The notes beneath the pieces were generated by a model. The model ran no database searches, was not told where the DNA came from, and saw nothing but the letters and a program-made list of their open reading frames with translations. A program made the translations under genes and the position numbers. A stretch of 59,371 bases of DNA from the NCBI GenBank assembly GCA_020051695.1, contig JAGVQM010000032.1, positions 1-59,371 on the forward strand, read 5' to 3'. The DNA comes from Candidatus Zixiibacteriota bacterium. GTDB taxonomy: Bacteria > Zixibacteria > MSB-5A5 > WJJR01 > JAJRUJ01. Each line of letters begins with the position of its first letter. Positions within the stretch are counted from its first letter, which is position 1. Below, piece after piece: positions 47,199 through 56,023 of this stretch.

Positions 47199-48764
47199 TC
47201 AGGCCGCACCGGCTTGAGGAGTCGCGCACGAGGAACACGCCGTCTGTGCCGACAAGAGATACGCATTGGGATCGTGACACAGTGCGCCGTCGGGCACCCA
47301 TTCCCAAAACTCGCCGAGGTCCCGGCGGATTTTCTCCACGAAGTATTCGGGGATCCGCGTTGTTTCTTGCTCAAAGAAACCCCGGAGAGGCCGGTCGGTA
47401 TTCAACCGCCGCCGGATCTCGGAGAAATATCGTACCCGGCCAAAGCGTTCTGAGGAAAGCCCGCGGACAATATTCAACCACCGCGGAATCGTTTCGCCGT
47501 TTGCCAGAAACCGGCGGAACAGCAGCCGGGGCGAATACGAGTACCTCGTGACATCGATGAGATGATCATAAAATTCGGGCCACGAATAGTTTTTCGGCTT
47601 GATGTTCATCTGGATGTTGCTGAGAAAGTGAAACGGAAACGGCAGCACACGATGTGCCCGCTGGAATTCCAGGTTTAGTGGGGCCGCTTGGCCGAACGCC
47701 GAAAGCATGGAATAGGCCGGAAACGCCCCCGGACTAAGGTCCAGGAACCGCTTGGTGAGTTCGAATGGCGCCGATCCTTCATCGCCGTCGAGTCCGAAGA
47801 TATGATTGGTTTGCACGTACGGGATATGCCGGAGAATCATGTTGACATGATCGGAGACCTTCTCGACCTTGTCCATCCCGGTCGTGTTTCCCGTTTTGGA
47901 TTTTTTGGAGAGCTCAAACCACGATTCGATACCCGGGAGCAAAGCCTTGAAGCCATTGTGCTTAAGCCGTTTTACCCGGGACTCCGAAAGCAGTGACAGG
48001 GTCGATTCGGCGATAAAGTCGATCCGACCGGGAGGAACTGCTTCTTCGATCGCATCCATGCAATGGTCAAAACGTACCCCGAAGTTCGGGTCGTGCCAGG
48101 CCACCCGGGGACGCTTCAACCTGCCCAGCAGAAAACGAAGATCCTCCTTCATCGCCTCTGTGTCCAACTGCTGGTAGGGTATAGACGAGTCAATGCAAAA
48201 ATCACAAGTATACGGACAGCCCAAGCTGCTCAACAGCGGCACTATTTTAACAAAGGGCGCCTTTTCCAGGGTCTGTTCGATGAATTTCCAGCGTTTGCGC
48301 ACACCGGGCAATTCGACGGGATGGTGTTCGGCCGAGAGGTGCAACCCAACAGGCCGATGTGGGGTACAATCCCGCAGCACTTCGTGGACCAGCGCTTTGT
48401 CGGTGAATCCCAGCACGTAATCAAAATACTTCTGCGCATCATCCGGATAGCAACGGGCATGGGGCCCGCCCAGGACGGTGATTGCACCGCGCGCGCGGAA
48501 CAGATTACTCAGGGCATACGACAACAAAGCTGCTTCCGTAAAGGAACTGATAAACACGACATCGACCCCGGCCGGCAAATTTTCGATAAGGTTCTCCCGG
48601 CCGGTATAGGTGACCAGCGTGACCTCATGCCCCTGTTCTTCGCACCACGTGGCCACGACCTGCGGCATGATACTGACGAAGTTCGCCCCCATGACCCGCA
48701 TCCACATCGTCCGCGTCGGGGCCTTGGCAATGAGATCGATAATGCCGATGTTCAGTTTGCGCAT
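47199..48764 (-). CDS. B12-binding-domain radical SAM protein
   Basis: 521 residues. Residues 1-130 look like a cobalamin-binding Rossmann domain (GANFVSIMPQVVATWCEEQGHEVTLVTYTG, then VLGGPHARCYPDDAQKYFDYVLGF). The radical SAM core follows with the cluster motif C183-x3-C187-x2-C190 (LGCPYTCDFC). A C-terminal domain of about 150 residues ends with a CSSC pair that might bind another metal. Such enzymes methylate or rearrange unactivated carbons, often in lipid, hopanoid or natural-product pathways. No pathway partner lies nearby. GAGG precedes the ATG. Confidence 0.88.
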   Translation of the reverse strand: MRKLNIGIIDLIAKAPTRTMWMRVMGANFVSIMPQVVATWCEEQGHEVTLVTYTGRENLIENLPAGVDVVFISSFTEAALLSYALSNLFRARGAITVLGGPHARCYPDDAQKYFDYVLGFTDKALVHEVLRDCTPHRPVGLHLSAEHHPVELPGVRKRWKFIEQTLEKAPFVKIVPLLSSLGCPYTCDFCIDSSIPYQQLDTEAMKEDLRFLLGRLKRPRVAWHDPNFGVRFDHCMDAIEEAVPPGRIDFIAESTLSLLSESRVKRLKHNGFKALLPGIESWFELSKKSKTGNTTGMDKVEKVSDHVNMILRHIPYVQTNHIFGLDGDEGSAPFELTKRFLDLSPGAFPAYSMLSAFGQAAPLNLEFQRAHRVLPFPFHFLSNIQMNIKPKNYSWPEFYDHLIDVTRYSYSPRLLFRRFLANGETIPRWLNIVRGLSSERFGRVRYFSEIRRRLNTDRPLRGFFEQETTRIPEYFVEKIRRDLGEFWEWVPDGALCHDPNAYLLSAQTACSSCATPQAGAA

Positions 48765-48978
48765 GGGACCTCGGTTTCATAACCTCGAAAAATCCACAAC
48801 GACCACACCGCAACCGGAGAATTCCTCTCCAGCCGGCAGGTAACAACTGTCCTCCCCCATTAATAACACTAAGGGAGAACATTGTCACCCACTTATTATT
48901 GAGCGTACGTAATTCCAACCGGGTTCTCCGTCGGTCGGAAGATTGAAAAGAGGACTAGTCCCTAGGATTGAGGCACCG

Positions 48979-49665
48979 TTATTTCGCCCTGGAATTGTGG
49001 TTGGGTGATTTCCGGACCATTCCCTCGGTCAGGGCAAAGCTGGCCAGCTCTAAGCGGGTATGCAGCGCGAGTTTATCCAGGATATTATGAACGTGGCTTT
49101 TGACTGTATGAATGGCAATATTGAGTTCACCGGCGATCCCCTTGTTGCTCATGCCCCGCGAAATGAGGTTGACGACCTCGTGTTCGCGTTTGGTCAGCTT
49201 AACCGCTTTCATCAAATGGTCCGCCTTGCCCGTCTGGACCGCGTACTCCACAATGTGGGAGAACAGCGATCCGGCCAGCGGCGGCGGCAGGACTTTCTTC
49301 CCTTTGGCCACCGACCGGATGGTGTGTAGAAAATCATCGATGGTGGCATCCTTGAGGATGAAACCGGCAACACCCGCCTTGACGAATTCGACGACTTCGG
49401 CTTGTACTGGAATGAGGTCCATCACCACGATCTCGGCCTTGGGATATTCCTGTTTGATCAGTTCCGCCACGCGCAGGCTGTTCTGGCTCCGCAACCCCAG
49501 ATCAAGCAGGACGACGTTCGGCTTGATTTTCCGCGCCTTTTCCAGAGCATCGCCGTTGCCCGTTGCCGCCACGACTCGGATATCCGGCTGCTCGTTCAGC
49601 ATGGCCGTAATACCCTCGCGCAACAGGCGATTATCTTCGATTAACAGCACCCGGATCTTCAGCAC
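48979..49665 (-). CDS. NarL/LuxR-type response regulator with altered receiver
   Basis: 228 residues from the GTG start at 49665, chosen because GGAGG lies 8 bp before it; a second in-frame GTG is at 49683. The receiver has the acidic pair E10-D11, phospho-acceptor D55 and K105. The switch Ser/Thr usually at the end of beta-4 seems to be replaced (IVVMDLIP, D83), so signalling may be unusual. The C-terminal HTH is canonical: LTKREHEVVNLISRGMSNKGIAGELNIAIHTVKSHVHNILDKL. No sensor kinase is adjacent. Confidence 0.88.
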   Translation of the reverse strand: MLKIRVLLIEDNRLLREGITAMLNEQPDIRVVAATGNGDALEKARKIKPNVVLLDLGLRSQNSLRVAELIKQEYPKAEIVVMDLIPVQAEVVEFVKAGVAGFILKDATIDDFLHTIRSVAKGKKVLPPPLAGSLFSHIVEYAVQTGKADHLMKAVKLTKREHEVVNLISRGMSNKGIAGELNIAIHTVKSHVHNILDKLALHTRLELASFALTEGMVRKSPNHNSRAK

Positions 49666-49794
49666 GAACAACGCCTCCGTCACAAAATCGTCAATCGCAA
49701 ACTTAAAAATATCGCCGATATTTCGTCAAGAAAAAATATCTTCCAAGTCTGGAACCGTTTATATGGCAAGCACTTCCACCGATTCTTAGATGAC

Positions 49795-50154
49795 TTGCGG
49801 GAGATACTAAAAGAACGCAAGAATGAAGCAGCACTGAAGCTACTTGATTCGACCAATCTTGAATTGCATGAGGCAACGAATCATTTTGGTGATGAATTCC
49901 ATGTTCTTCTTTCTCGTCTACCATTCCCTGAATACGAAAAATGGCGAACAAGAAGCGATTTGGATTCGTTGCGTTTAGCCGCCCGGGATATTGCTGACAC
50001 CGCATTAGAAATGGAATACTACATCCGGTTCATACTCATTGATTTTGAATTGAAAGCCGGAGACAATTGGGATTTTTTCATTTGCTGTGCCAGTGAATCC
50101 TCAGTCGAGTCTTGTTTTGTGGAATCTTGCTGGTCGGCAACCCCGCTTAAGTAG
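49795..50154 (+). pseudogene. Possible 5'-truncated gene remnant
   Basis: The frame gives a natural-looking helical protein (FLDDLREILKERKNEAALKLLDSTNLELHEATNHFGDEFHVLLSRLPFPEYEKW) but has no ATG. It is open back to at least 49681, where it runs into the regulator gene's 5' end. TTG at 49795 has no ribosome binding site. The last 45 codons overlap a plausible minus-strand gene (50019-50249). AT-rich composition unlike the surroundings suggests an acquired, decaying gene. Family not recognised. Confidence 0.35.
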
Positions 50155-50249
50155 ACGCTGCCGATCAGAAAGATCGAAATCAAACTAACCGCAAGCAGCA
50201 TAGGCAGTTGTCGCCATTTGCCATTGTGTTTGGTTCGTGTACGTTGCAT
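50019..50249 (-). CDS. Small membrane-anchored protein (tentative)
   Basis: 76 residues: a basic N-terminus (MQRTRTKHNGKWRQ), one hydrophobic helix (LPMLLAVSLISIFLIGSVYL), then a polar tail rich in Ser, Asp and Gln. This is the layout of a small anchored envelope protein. AAGGG lies 5 bp before the ATG. It overlaps the 3' part of the plus-strand remnant, so only one of the two can be right over 50019-50154. Confidence 0.4.
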   Translation of the reverse strand: MQRTRTKHNGKWRQLPMLLAVSLISIFLIGSVYLSGVADQQDSTKQDSTEDSLAQQMKKSQLSPAFNSKSMSMNRM

Positions 50250-50438
50250 GGCATCCCTTCGATGGTTTATGCGTTAAATCTGATTATCTTCGAATTTCAA
50301 AATCCCGTTGTGATTCCGCGGTCGCCAAAATCCCACGACCATCATCTAACCAGCACGATGCAAATCTACTGTCAATAACAATATCATTCGACATATGAAA
50401 ATATTCCCGGATTCTTGCGGCGCAGATCTGGCTTCAAT

Positions 50439-50462
50439 CAATCCCAAACAAATTTGGGATTG
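50439..50462. repeat. 10-bp inverted repeat hairpin
   Basis: CAATCCCAAA (50439-50448) and TTTGGGATTG (50453-50462) are perfect inverted copies with a CAAA loop. No T-run follows on either strand, so it is not a standard terminator. Confidence 0.6.
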
Positions 50463-50901
50463 CCACCCGGCCATTGACCAAGTCTTGTTCAGATGATCCC
50501 GCCTCCTTTTTCGCATTTTTTCCTTCTCTCCAGGGCATATTCCACCCCGGATTGTTACGCGGCTTTTCGATGTCTCGCGGAGACGCGGAAATGTGTCGCT
50601 CTCTCCGGTGTTACTGCGCTTTCTTATTTCGGCCCGCCTCAATACGCCGGCCCGACCGTCAAGCCATACCCGTTGCATCCATCCTTCAGTTAAAGCAAAA
50701 AGTATAACCCCGGCCCCGTAACCTGTTAAGAGTAAATCCCAAGTATTTTCAGTGCATGCCGATTATTTGCTGTCCAACTGCCGGTTATAACCCGTCTTAC
50801 CTGACAAATCACGACAAAACTCGCACGGTACCCGCTGATATCTGACTCAACAACAGGAAATTCTATTCCGTGATAATCGGGCAGCCGGAACATGTAATGA
50901 T

Positions 50902-50936
50902 AAAAAAACGGGCTGCCCGTGGATCGGACAGCCCGT
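50902..50936 (-). terminator. Rho-independent terminator after the CsgG/FlgO-like gene
   Basis: Read on the minus strand: ACGGGCTG (50936-50929) pairs with CAGCCCGT (50915-50908), and a run of T (50908-50902) follows. It lies 21 bp beyond the stop codon. Confidence 0.88.
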
Positions 50937-50957
50937 GTCATCCATATAAGGCCGTAC

Positions 50958-51953
50958 TTATTTGGTCATGGCCAGCGCCGACAAGCGGTCGATTGCCGGA
51001 TAATAAGTCGAATCGGCGGCGAGGGCCTTTTGATATTCTTCGCGCGCCTCGGCATATTTACGTTCGTCCTCATACAACACCCCGCGTGAATAGGCCAGCG
51101 CGGCCTGCGTCGATTCGGAAACATTGCCGTGCAACACCTTTTTCTCTTCCTCAGATACCGCAACTTTCAGCCACCCGGCGACCGTCTCGGCGGTTTGGGC
51201 CACCATGCTCATCAACTCTTTTGTTTTGCCTTTGATCGTGGTGCTTTCGAGTATTTCACCGGTCTCGGTTTTGACCAGTTTGGGGACAATCCACATTTCG
51301 TCTTTGCTCACCTGCATGAACGAACCCATCACAAACGCATGCACCCCGAGTAGCTTGCCCACGCGCACGGCGGTTTGATCATCGAAGTACTCGCTTTGCT
51401 GGACCTGGATTTCATCCAGCAGCATTTGCACGCGCTCGCGGTCGACGACTTTGAGCTTGCTGAGGTTTTTTAAATCGGAGATCAGGATATCGGCCATGCC
51501 GAATTGCATGGGGTTCCACTGGTCGTGATCGACCGTCGAATTGTTGCGAAAGTCGACTACGGCGACATGTTTGATGCCCGGGTCCTCTTTCACGCACAGG
51601 GAATCTTTGGCGACGGAATACCACAGTTCCATGAATCGGCGGTGGTATTTCTGGGAGTTGATATCGAGGCAGGGATAATTCTCCCGCAGGCGGCCCAGCC
51701 ACATCGCCGCCTCAGTCTGGTTTTCGCGGGCATAAAAGCAGCGGGCCAGCAGCAGGTACGCCCGCTGCGCCTGGGCCGGATCGAGCTCCTCGGCCTCGAT
51801 GGTACTGATCAGCAATTCAATGGCTGAAACGAAATCGGCTTCATTATAGAGTTTTTGGGCCTGGTCCAGACTTTCGCCAACACCGGCCGACAACATTGTC
51901 GCCGAGGCCGACAGTAATCCGACGATCACCAGCGACAAGATTACCTTGCGCAT
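50958..51953 (-). CDS. Exported CsgG/FlgO-like protein with TPR motifs
   Basis: 331 residues with a signal peptide (MRKVILSLVIVGLLSASATMLSA). Residues 25-110 are TPR-like helices (AQKLYNEADFVSAIELLI). A CsgG/FlgO-type domain follows: HVAVVDFRNNSTVDHDQWNPMQFGMADILISDLKNLSKLKVVDRERVQMLLDEIQVQQ, then LLGVHAFVMGSF. A last TPR (SRGVLYEDERKYAEAREEYQKAL) ends the protein. It probably assembles at or near the outer membrane. No curli or flagellar genes are nearby; the neighbouring cluster is T6SS. GGAGGG precedes the ATG. Confidence 0.83.
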   Translation of the reverse strand: MRKVILSLVIVGLLSASATMLSAGVGESLDQAQKLYNEADFVSAIELLISTIEAEELDPAQAQRAYLLLARCFYARENQTEAAMWLGRLRENYPCLDINSQKYHRRFMELWYSVAKDSLCVKEDPGIKHVAVVDFRNNSTVDHDQWNPMQFGMADILISDLKNLSKLKVVDRERVQMLLDEIQVQQSEYFDDQTAVRVGKLLGVHAFVMGSFMQVSKDEMWIVPKLVKTETGEILESTTIKGKTKELMSMVAQTAETVAGWLKVAVSEEEKKVLHGNVSESTQAALAYSRGVLYEDERKYAEAREEYQKALAADSTYYPAIDRLSALAMTK

Positions 51954-52160
51954 ATTACCCTCCTCCGCTTTCGCGCGGTCATAATTAACTGATTATAATA
52001 CGTCCGGCACTCCGACGCGCAACAACCAAATTCCTGATTTTATCAAACTACGATTCGGGCAAGGCGACGTATTTTAGATTGTGGAGTTGGCGTTTCCGAT
52101 TATCTTTCGCCGAAAGCGGCTGTAAGATAATAGCCGATGGTCGTTTGACAGGGATGGTCT

Positions 52161-54365
52161 ATGGCAGCAGCGAGTGAAACACAATCACCGTCAGCCACGC
52201 CTTCCACGATGGTGTTCGGTATGACCGCGGGCGCCGGACGCCTGCAACTGCTTCCACGAGAGGAAATCACCACCGCTCCACCCCCGAAAACCGATCATCC
52301 CTTCATAATCCTCGATGATGCGGGGATTTTTTCGCGGGTCCTGGCTGCGCGAGCATTGACTGACGCCGGGAAATTGATTTCCGTCGCGGTTAAGCAACAA
52401 AAAGATACAATTGCCGCGCCCCCGCCGGGGTTCGGCCGCAGTTATACCAACGCCGACTCGCGCGCGGCTTTTCTGGCCGAGGCCGAATGTCTGGAAAAGC
52501 TCGGTGAAACGGGAGAAGGGATTGTCCTGCCCCCGGCCGGGATGGCCTACCAATCGCAGGCGCCCGGGAAATATCTGATTGCTTCGTTGCCGATAACATT
52601 TTGCCGGAAAATTTCCACATTTTTTCACCCGCCCTGCCCCCTGTGCGGGGCCTTGCTGCAGGATTGCCGCGATGAATTGCTGCTGGGGGAGCAGGGTCTG
52701 CCGCTGTATGCCTCCAGCGCGCAGCGGTTATTGTATTGCGCGAAGTGTGGCGGGGTACAGGACGGTTTGCGGACTTTTTATGCCGCTGCTGCCGGGCCGG
52801 CGTTGCGTTCACGGGCGGAGCAGCGGCTGCGGCTGGGCCCGCAACTCTATCGCGATTTCCAGCACCTGGTCAATAAAGCCCCCACTGATCGGGAGACGGG
52901 AGTAAGCGACGCCCCGGGTATCGCGCAGTTTCCCTGCATGAATTGTGTTCATCGCCCGGCCTGCTATCCCCGGCGGTCGGATGAAACCCAGCCGATCCCC
53001 GCCGAACAACAGTTGTACCCGGTGGCATATCATGAATTCCTGGCCCTCGTCCGCGAATACTGCGAGATGGATTTCGGACAACTGTATCGTTATCTGGGTG
53101 GGCAGGAGCGCTCGCGGGTGATGGCTCGTCCGGCCCGGACCGGCGACAAATATGCCGGTACACGGGAACATCCGGACGGCTGGTATTTTTTCGGCAACGC
53201 TCCGCACGAACGCTCCGCGCTGGAAATTCTCTGGCTTAAGCTGGCGGCGTTCGAACAACTTTGTGAGGGAGTGTGGCGGGTTTATGAGTCCTGCGGCCGG
53301 CCACACCTTGATTTGCATCCTCAAAGTGTACTGGCCGTGCCGGGCAGGTCCTCACGGTGGTCGTTTCGTGTCGGGCTGGCCAATCCTGCGGCCGCTGTTC
53401 CGGCACGCACCGGTCCGGAGACCGATGAAAAATATCGGCAGTTTCTCCCTCGGGCGAATTTCCAACACCTGTTTACTTCGCCGCTGATTCGCCGTCCACC
53501 GTACGGCCACGATGAATACGCCAATCTGACCATTCGGCGGATCGAGTCGCAGGGCGCCGGCGTGATCCTCGACGTTCATCTGGCCTCGGAGGTGATCCGT
53601 GTTTTTCAATTGACGACTGATGATTTGTTGCGGATCACGTTGAATGCCCCATTGGATAAGGCCGACGGTCTGGTTGTATGGGCTGTGGAAGCCAAACCCG
53701 AACGCGGCGGCTATCGGCTGCGCGGGGAGGCATCTCGACTGCGGCCCGATGTACTTCAGGCATTGGCGGCGCACCAAGAGCATACACTCTGGGATTGCCG
53801 CGTGAATATTTGCCGCAACTATAACGTGCGTTGTGACTTGTATAGTCTGGGGATGATGTTATGGGCCCTGTTGCTGGTCAACGATCGGCAGGATGAGGCC
53901 GAAGTTTGCCGAAAAGTGGAGGAAATCCGAACCGAACTCACCGACGGGGCTGGTGCAACCGACCAAGCCACTCCCTCAGCCGTAGCGAAAACACGTTTTA
54001 ATGCGATTTTGGCCGAAAATCAGGCCGTTTTTGGTCCGGAGTCGGTGTTTTTCCGTGGGGAAGATCGCCAAAGCGGCAAGCACGATATTCCGGCGGAATT
54101 ATGGCTTGCTTGTCAAAAATTGGGGCTTGAGCTCATTGCCGATGCCCCGGATTATTCGGCGGCCGGGAACGCAAAAAATGGTGGTGCACAAGCGATAAAA
54201 AAAGTCCTTGACCGATTAAAAGACTTGAATTTATGGGCTGGAGGCCGATTATTTGCAAGGGGCGCATTCGAACGCGAAGTATTGGCGGCGATGGCCCGGG
54301 ATAGACAGGACGTTGCCGGCGGTGTGTCAAAAAATACATCGTCGAGGAGAGAATTGGAGTCTTGA
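52161..54365 (+). CDS. Divergent protein-kinase-like protein with zinc-ribbon insert (T6SS locus)
   Basis: 734 residues, no membrane segment. I read a split kinase fold: VAVKQQ with K78 (beta-3 lysine), FLAEAECLEKL with E107/E109 (helix C), then an insert of about 220 residues. The insert has three Cys clusters: C159/C162 (CPLC), C193/C196 (CAKC) and C259/C262/C268 (CMNC...C). The C-lobe follows with HLDLHPQSVL (382-391, in place of HRDLKPxN), RVG at 403-405 where DFG is expected, and RCDLYSLGMMLWALL (557-571), the DxWSxG-like helix F start. Loss of the DFG Asp suggests a pseudokinase. PpkA-type kinases control T6SS firing elsewhere, so a regulatory role is likely. It is translationally coupled to the next gene (TTGA overlap). 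Confidence 0.6.
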   Translation: MAAASETQSPSATPSTMVFGMTAGAGRLQLLPREEITTAPPPKTDHPFIILDDAGIFSRVLAARALTDAGKLISVAVKQQKDTIAAPPPGFGRSYTNADSRAAFLAEAECLEKLGETGEGIVLPPAGMAYQSQAPGKYLIASLPITFCRKISTFFHPPCPLCGALLQDCRDELLLGEQGLPLYASSAQRLLYCAKCGGVQDGLRTFYAAAAGPALRSRAEQRLRLGPQLYRDFQHLVNKAPTDRETGVSDAPGIAQFPCMNCVHRPACYPRRSDETQPIPAEQQLYPVAYHEFLALVREYCEMDFGQLYRYLGGQERSRVMARPARTGDKYAGTREHPDGWYFFGNAPHERSALEILWLKLAAFEQLCEGVWRVYESCGRPHLDLHPQSVLAVPGRSSRWSFRVGLANPAAAVPARTGPETDEKYRQFLPRANFQHLFTSPLIRRPPYGHDEYANLTIRRIESQGAGVILDVHLASEVIRVFQLTTDDLLRITLNAPLDKADGLVVWAVEAKPERGGYRLRGEASRLRPDVLQALAAHQEHTLWDCRVNICRNYNVRCDLYSLGMMLWALLLVNDRQDEAEVCRKVEEIRTELTDGAGATDQATPSAVAKTRFNAILAENQAVFGPESVFFRGEDRQSGKHDIPAELWLACQKLGLELIADAPDYSAAGNAKNGGAQAIKKVLDRLKDLNLWAGGRLFARGAFEREVLAAMARDRQDVAGGVSKNTSSRRELES

Positions 54366-55369
54366 CCAACCAGCAGGGACAAAGCCCGCAAGCTGATCCG
54401 CCGGTGGTTCATTCGCCGGATGAATTTCTCGCGCGGCTGGAACAGGCATTTTTCGCCAACGCCGACCGGCCGGCAACCACGCGCCGAGCGGCGCTGGCCG
54501 GAGTTATCTCTAATCTGACAGCCGAGTTAAACCCGGAAGAGGCCGGAGTTTTAATCGAGACCGTTAGACAGCGTCTGGCCCGGCCAACCGTGGCCGCGCC
54601 TGCTGAAAACGCGGCGCCTCCCGAAGAATTGGAACGACTCAACGCCGAAAAGCAGGCGCTCGAATCCCGGATTGCCGAGCTGGAGACCGCCACGGCGATC
54701 CAGACTGCGGCATACGATTCCCTGGTCGAATTATCCGCCCATTTCCTGGGCAGCGACACGAAATTCGATAAACCGGAACAAATCGACGTGTTTTGCAATC
54801 GGATCAAAGATTCTTTTCACATCCTGTTGTCCGCGTTTAAAAGCCTGCTGCGGGGGCGCAAGCGGTTCCAGATGGAATATGCGATTTATTTCGGCTGGGA
54901 CAAATCAATGGACGGCACCCGCGTGATCCGGGCGGGAGAAGATGCCGATGTGGGGCGCAAATTTTTCGAATGGCGTACGGTCGATACGGCCGAGGCCTCT
55001 TCCGCCGAAATCGCGCGGGCACTGGATGAACTGAAGTATCACGAACTGGCGCTGTTGTCGGGATATAAAAAATGCGTCAAAGAGGGCACGCTCAATGTTC
55101 TTCAGCCGCTGTCCCCCGAGCAGTTGCGGCAGGACCTGGCTCAGGAAAACGTGTCGTGGGGACCGCTGAAGATCCCGTTTCGGCTGGCGCCGTTCAAGAA
55201 CGCTGTGCTGTACCGTGAATTCTGCCGCCGCTACCGGGAATTAACCGCCGAGGACGAGCGCTTTTTTGAAGACAAATTCCGGAATACTTTCCGGAACGCA
55301 TATAAAGAAGTGATGAACCTCAAAATTCGGGCGCAGCAAAAGGAAAAAAACGAGTCACGTGAGGAATAA
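54362..55369 (+). CDS. T6SS TagH/VasC-like protein lacking the FHA domain
   Basis: 335 residues. A coiled coil lies at about 87-115 (ELERLNAEKQALESRIAELE). The C-terminal half resembles the conserved C-terminal domain of T6SS FHA proteins (TagH/VasC): ARALDELKYHELALLSGYKKCVKEG, LSPEQL, then YREFCRRYRELTAEDERFFEDKFRNTFRNAYKEVM. The N-terminal FHA phosphopeptide-binding domain is missing. TTG start overlapping the previous stop. It may work with the kinase-like protein encoded just upstream. Confidence 0.6.
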   Translation: MTNQQGQSPQADPPVVHSPDEFLARLEQAFFANADRPATTRRAALAGVISNLTAELNPEEAGVLIETVRQRLARPTVAAPAENAAPPEELERLNAEKQALESRIAELETATAIQTAAYDSLVELSAHFLGSDTKFDKPEQIDVFCNRIKDSFHILLSAFKSLLRGRKRFQMEYAIYFGWDKSMDGTRVIRAGEDADVGRKFFEWRTVDTAEASSAEIARALDELKYHELALLSGYKKCVKEGTLNVLQPLSPEQLRQDLAQENVSWGPLKIPFRLAPFKNAVLYREFCRRYRELTAEDERFFEDKFRNTFRNAYKEVMNLKIRAQQKEKNESREE

Positions 55370-55396
55370 CTTCGCGGGACCGGATCGGGAACGGGC

Positions 55397-55918
55397 ATGA
55401 ATAAAATTCTCAATCGCGCGGGACGAGTAGTACTGTTGTTTGCTGTTGTGCTGTTGGTGTTGGCCGGGTGTTCGTTATTTCGCGGGGGCGAGCCCAAGGA
55501 ACGCACCATCCAGTTAACCTTTGATCCATCTCCGCAATTGAACTGGGACGGCAGTGAGTCGAAGACCCTGCAGGTTGCCGTCTTTATCCTGAAAGATACC
55601 GGCCGCTTTGCCGGCGGGCAGGTCGCCGCGTTTTTTGATCCCGATTATGACCGCGATTACTCCGAGCGGTTTGCCGCGGATGTCGTGAAAAGCTGGACGT
55701 TCACTGTCCGGCCCGGCCAGAGCGAGACACAAATCCTGAGCTATACCCTGGGGCAGGCCGAAGCGGAACGTCTGTATCTGGGCATCATCGGTGACTTTTT
55801 CCAGCCGGCGGACAACGGGCGGGAACGGTCATTCTATACGCTGAAAAACACGTCCCAGCAGCAGATCACCGCGGTGTTCGGCAAAGACCTGATTGAGTCG
55901 GTGGCGGGCAATCGGTAA
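55397..55918 (+). CDS. tssJ: T6SS outer-membrane lipoprotein TssJ
   Basis: 173-residue lipoprotein with lipobox VLAGC (Cys25). The mature part is beta-rich and follows the TssJ pattern: IQLTFDPSPQLNWDGSESKTLQVAVFILKD, then AAFFDPDYDRDYSERFAADVV, and a C-terminal TAVFGKDLIE strand. TssJ anchors the T6SS membrane complex (with TssL and TssM) at the outer membrane. Position before tssK-tssL-tssM is the standard order. Confidence 0.87.
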   Translation: MNKILNRAGRVVLLFAVVLLVLAGCSLFRGGEPKERTIQLTFDPSPQLNWDGSESKTLQVAVFILKDTGRFAGGQVAAFFDPDYDRDYSERFAADVVKSWTFTVRPGQSETQILSYTLGQAEAERLYLGIIGDFFQPADNGRERSFYTLKNTSQQQITAVFGKDLIESVAGNR

Positions 55919-56023
55919 TGACGGGAACAAGTTGACGCGCACCGGATGAAACAAAACTGAAGTGTGGGAACGCCCGGCCCGGCCGCGCCGCCCACCGGAT
56001 CGACCGACGGAGAAAAATCAAAG

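Larger units (their letters stand above)
50250..50957. other. Long AT-rich stretch without a convincing gene
   Basis: About 700 bp with no frame that shows family features. A minus-strand frame ending at 50726 (55 codons from 50893) is weakly protein-like but lies directly behind the terminator of the gene at 50958. The stretch holds a 10-bp inverted repeat at 50439-50462. I take it as a decayed region. Confidence 0.4.
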
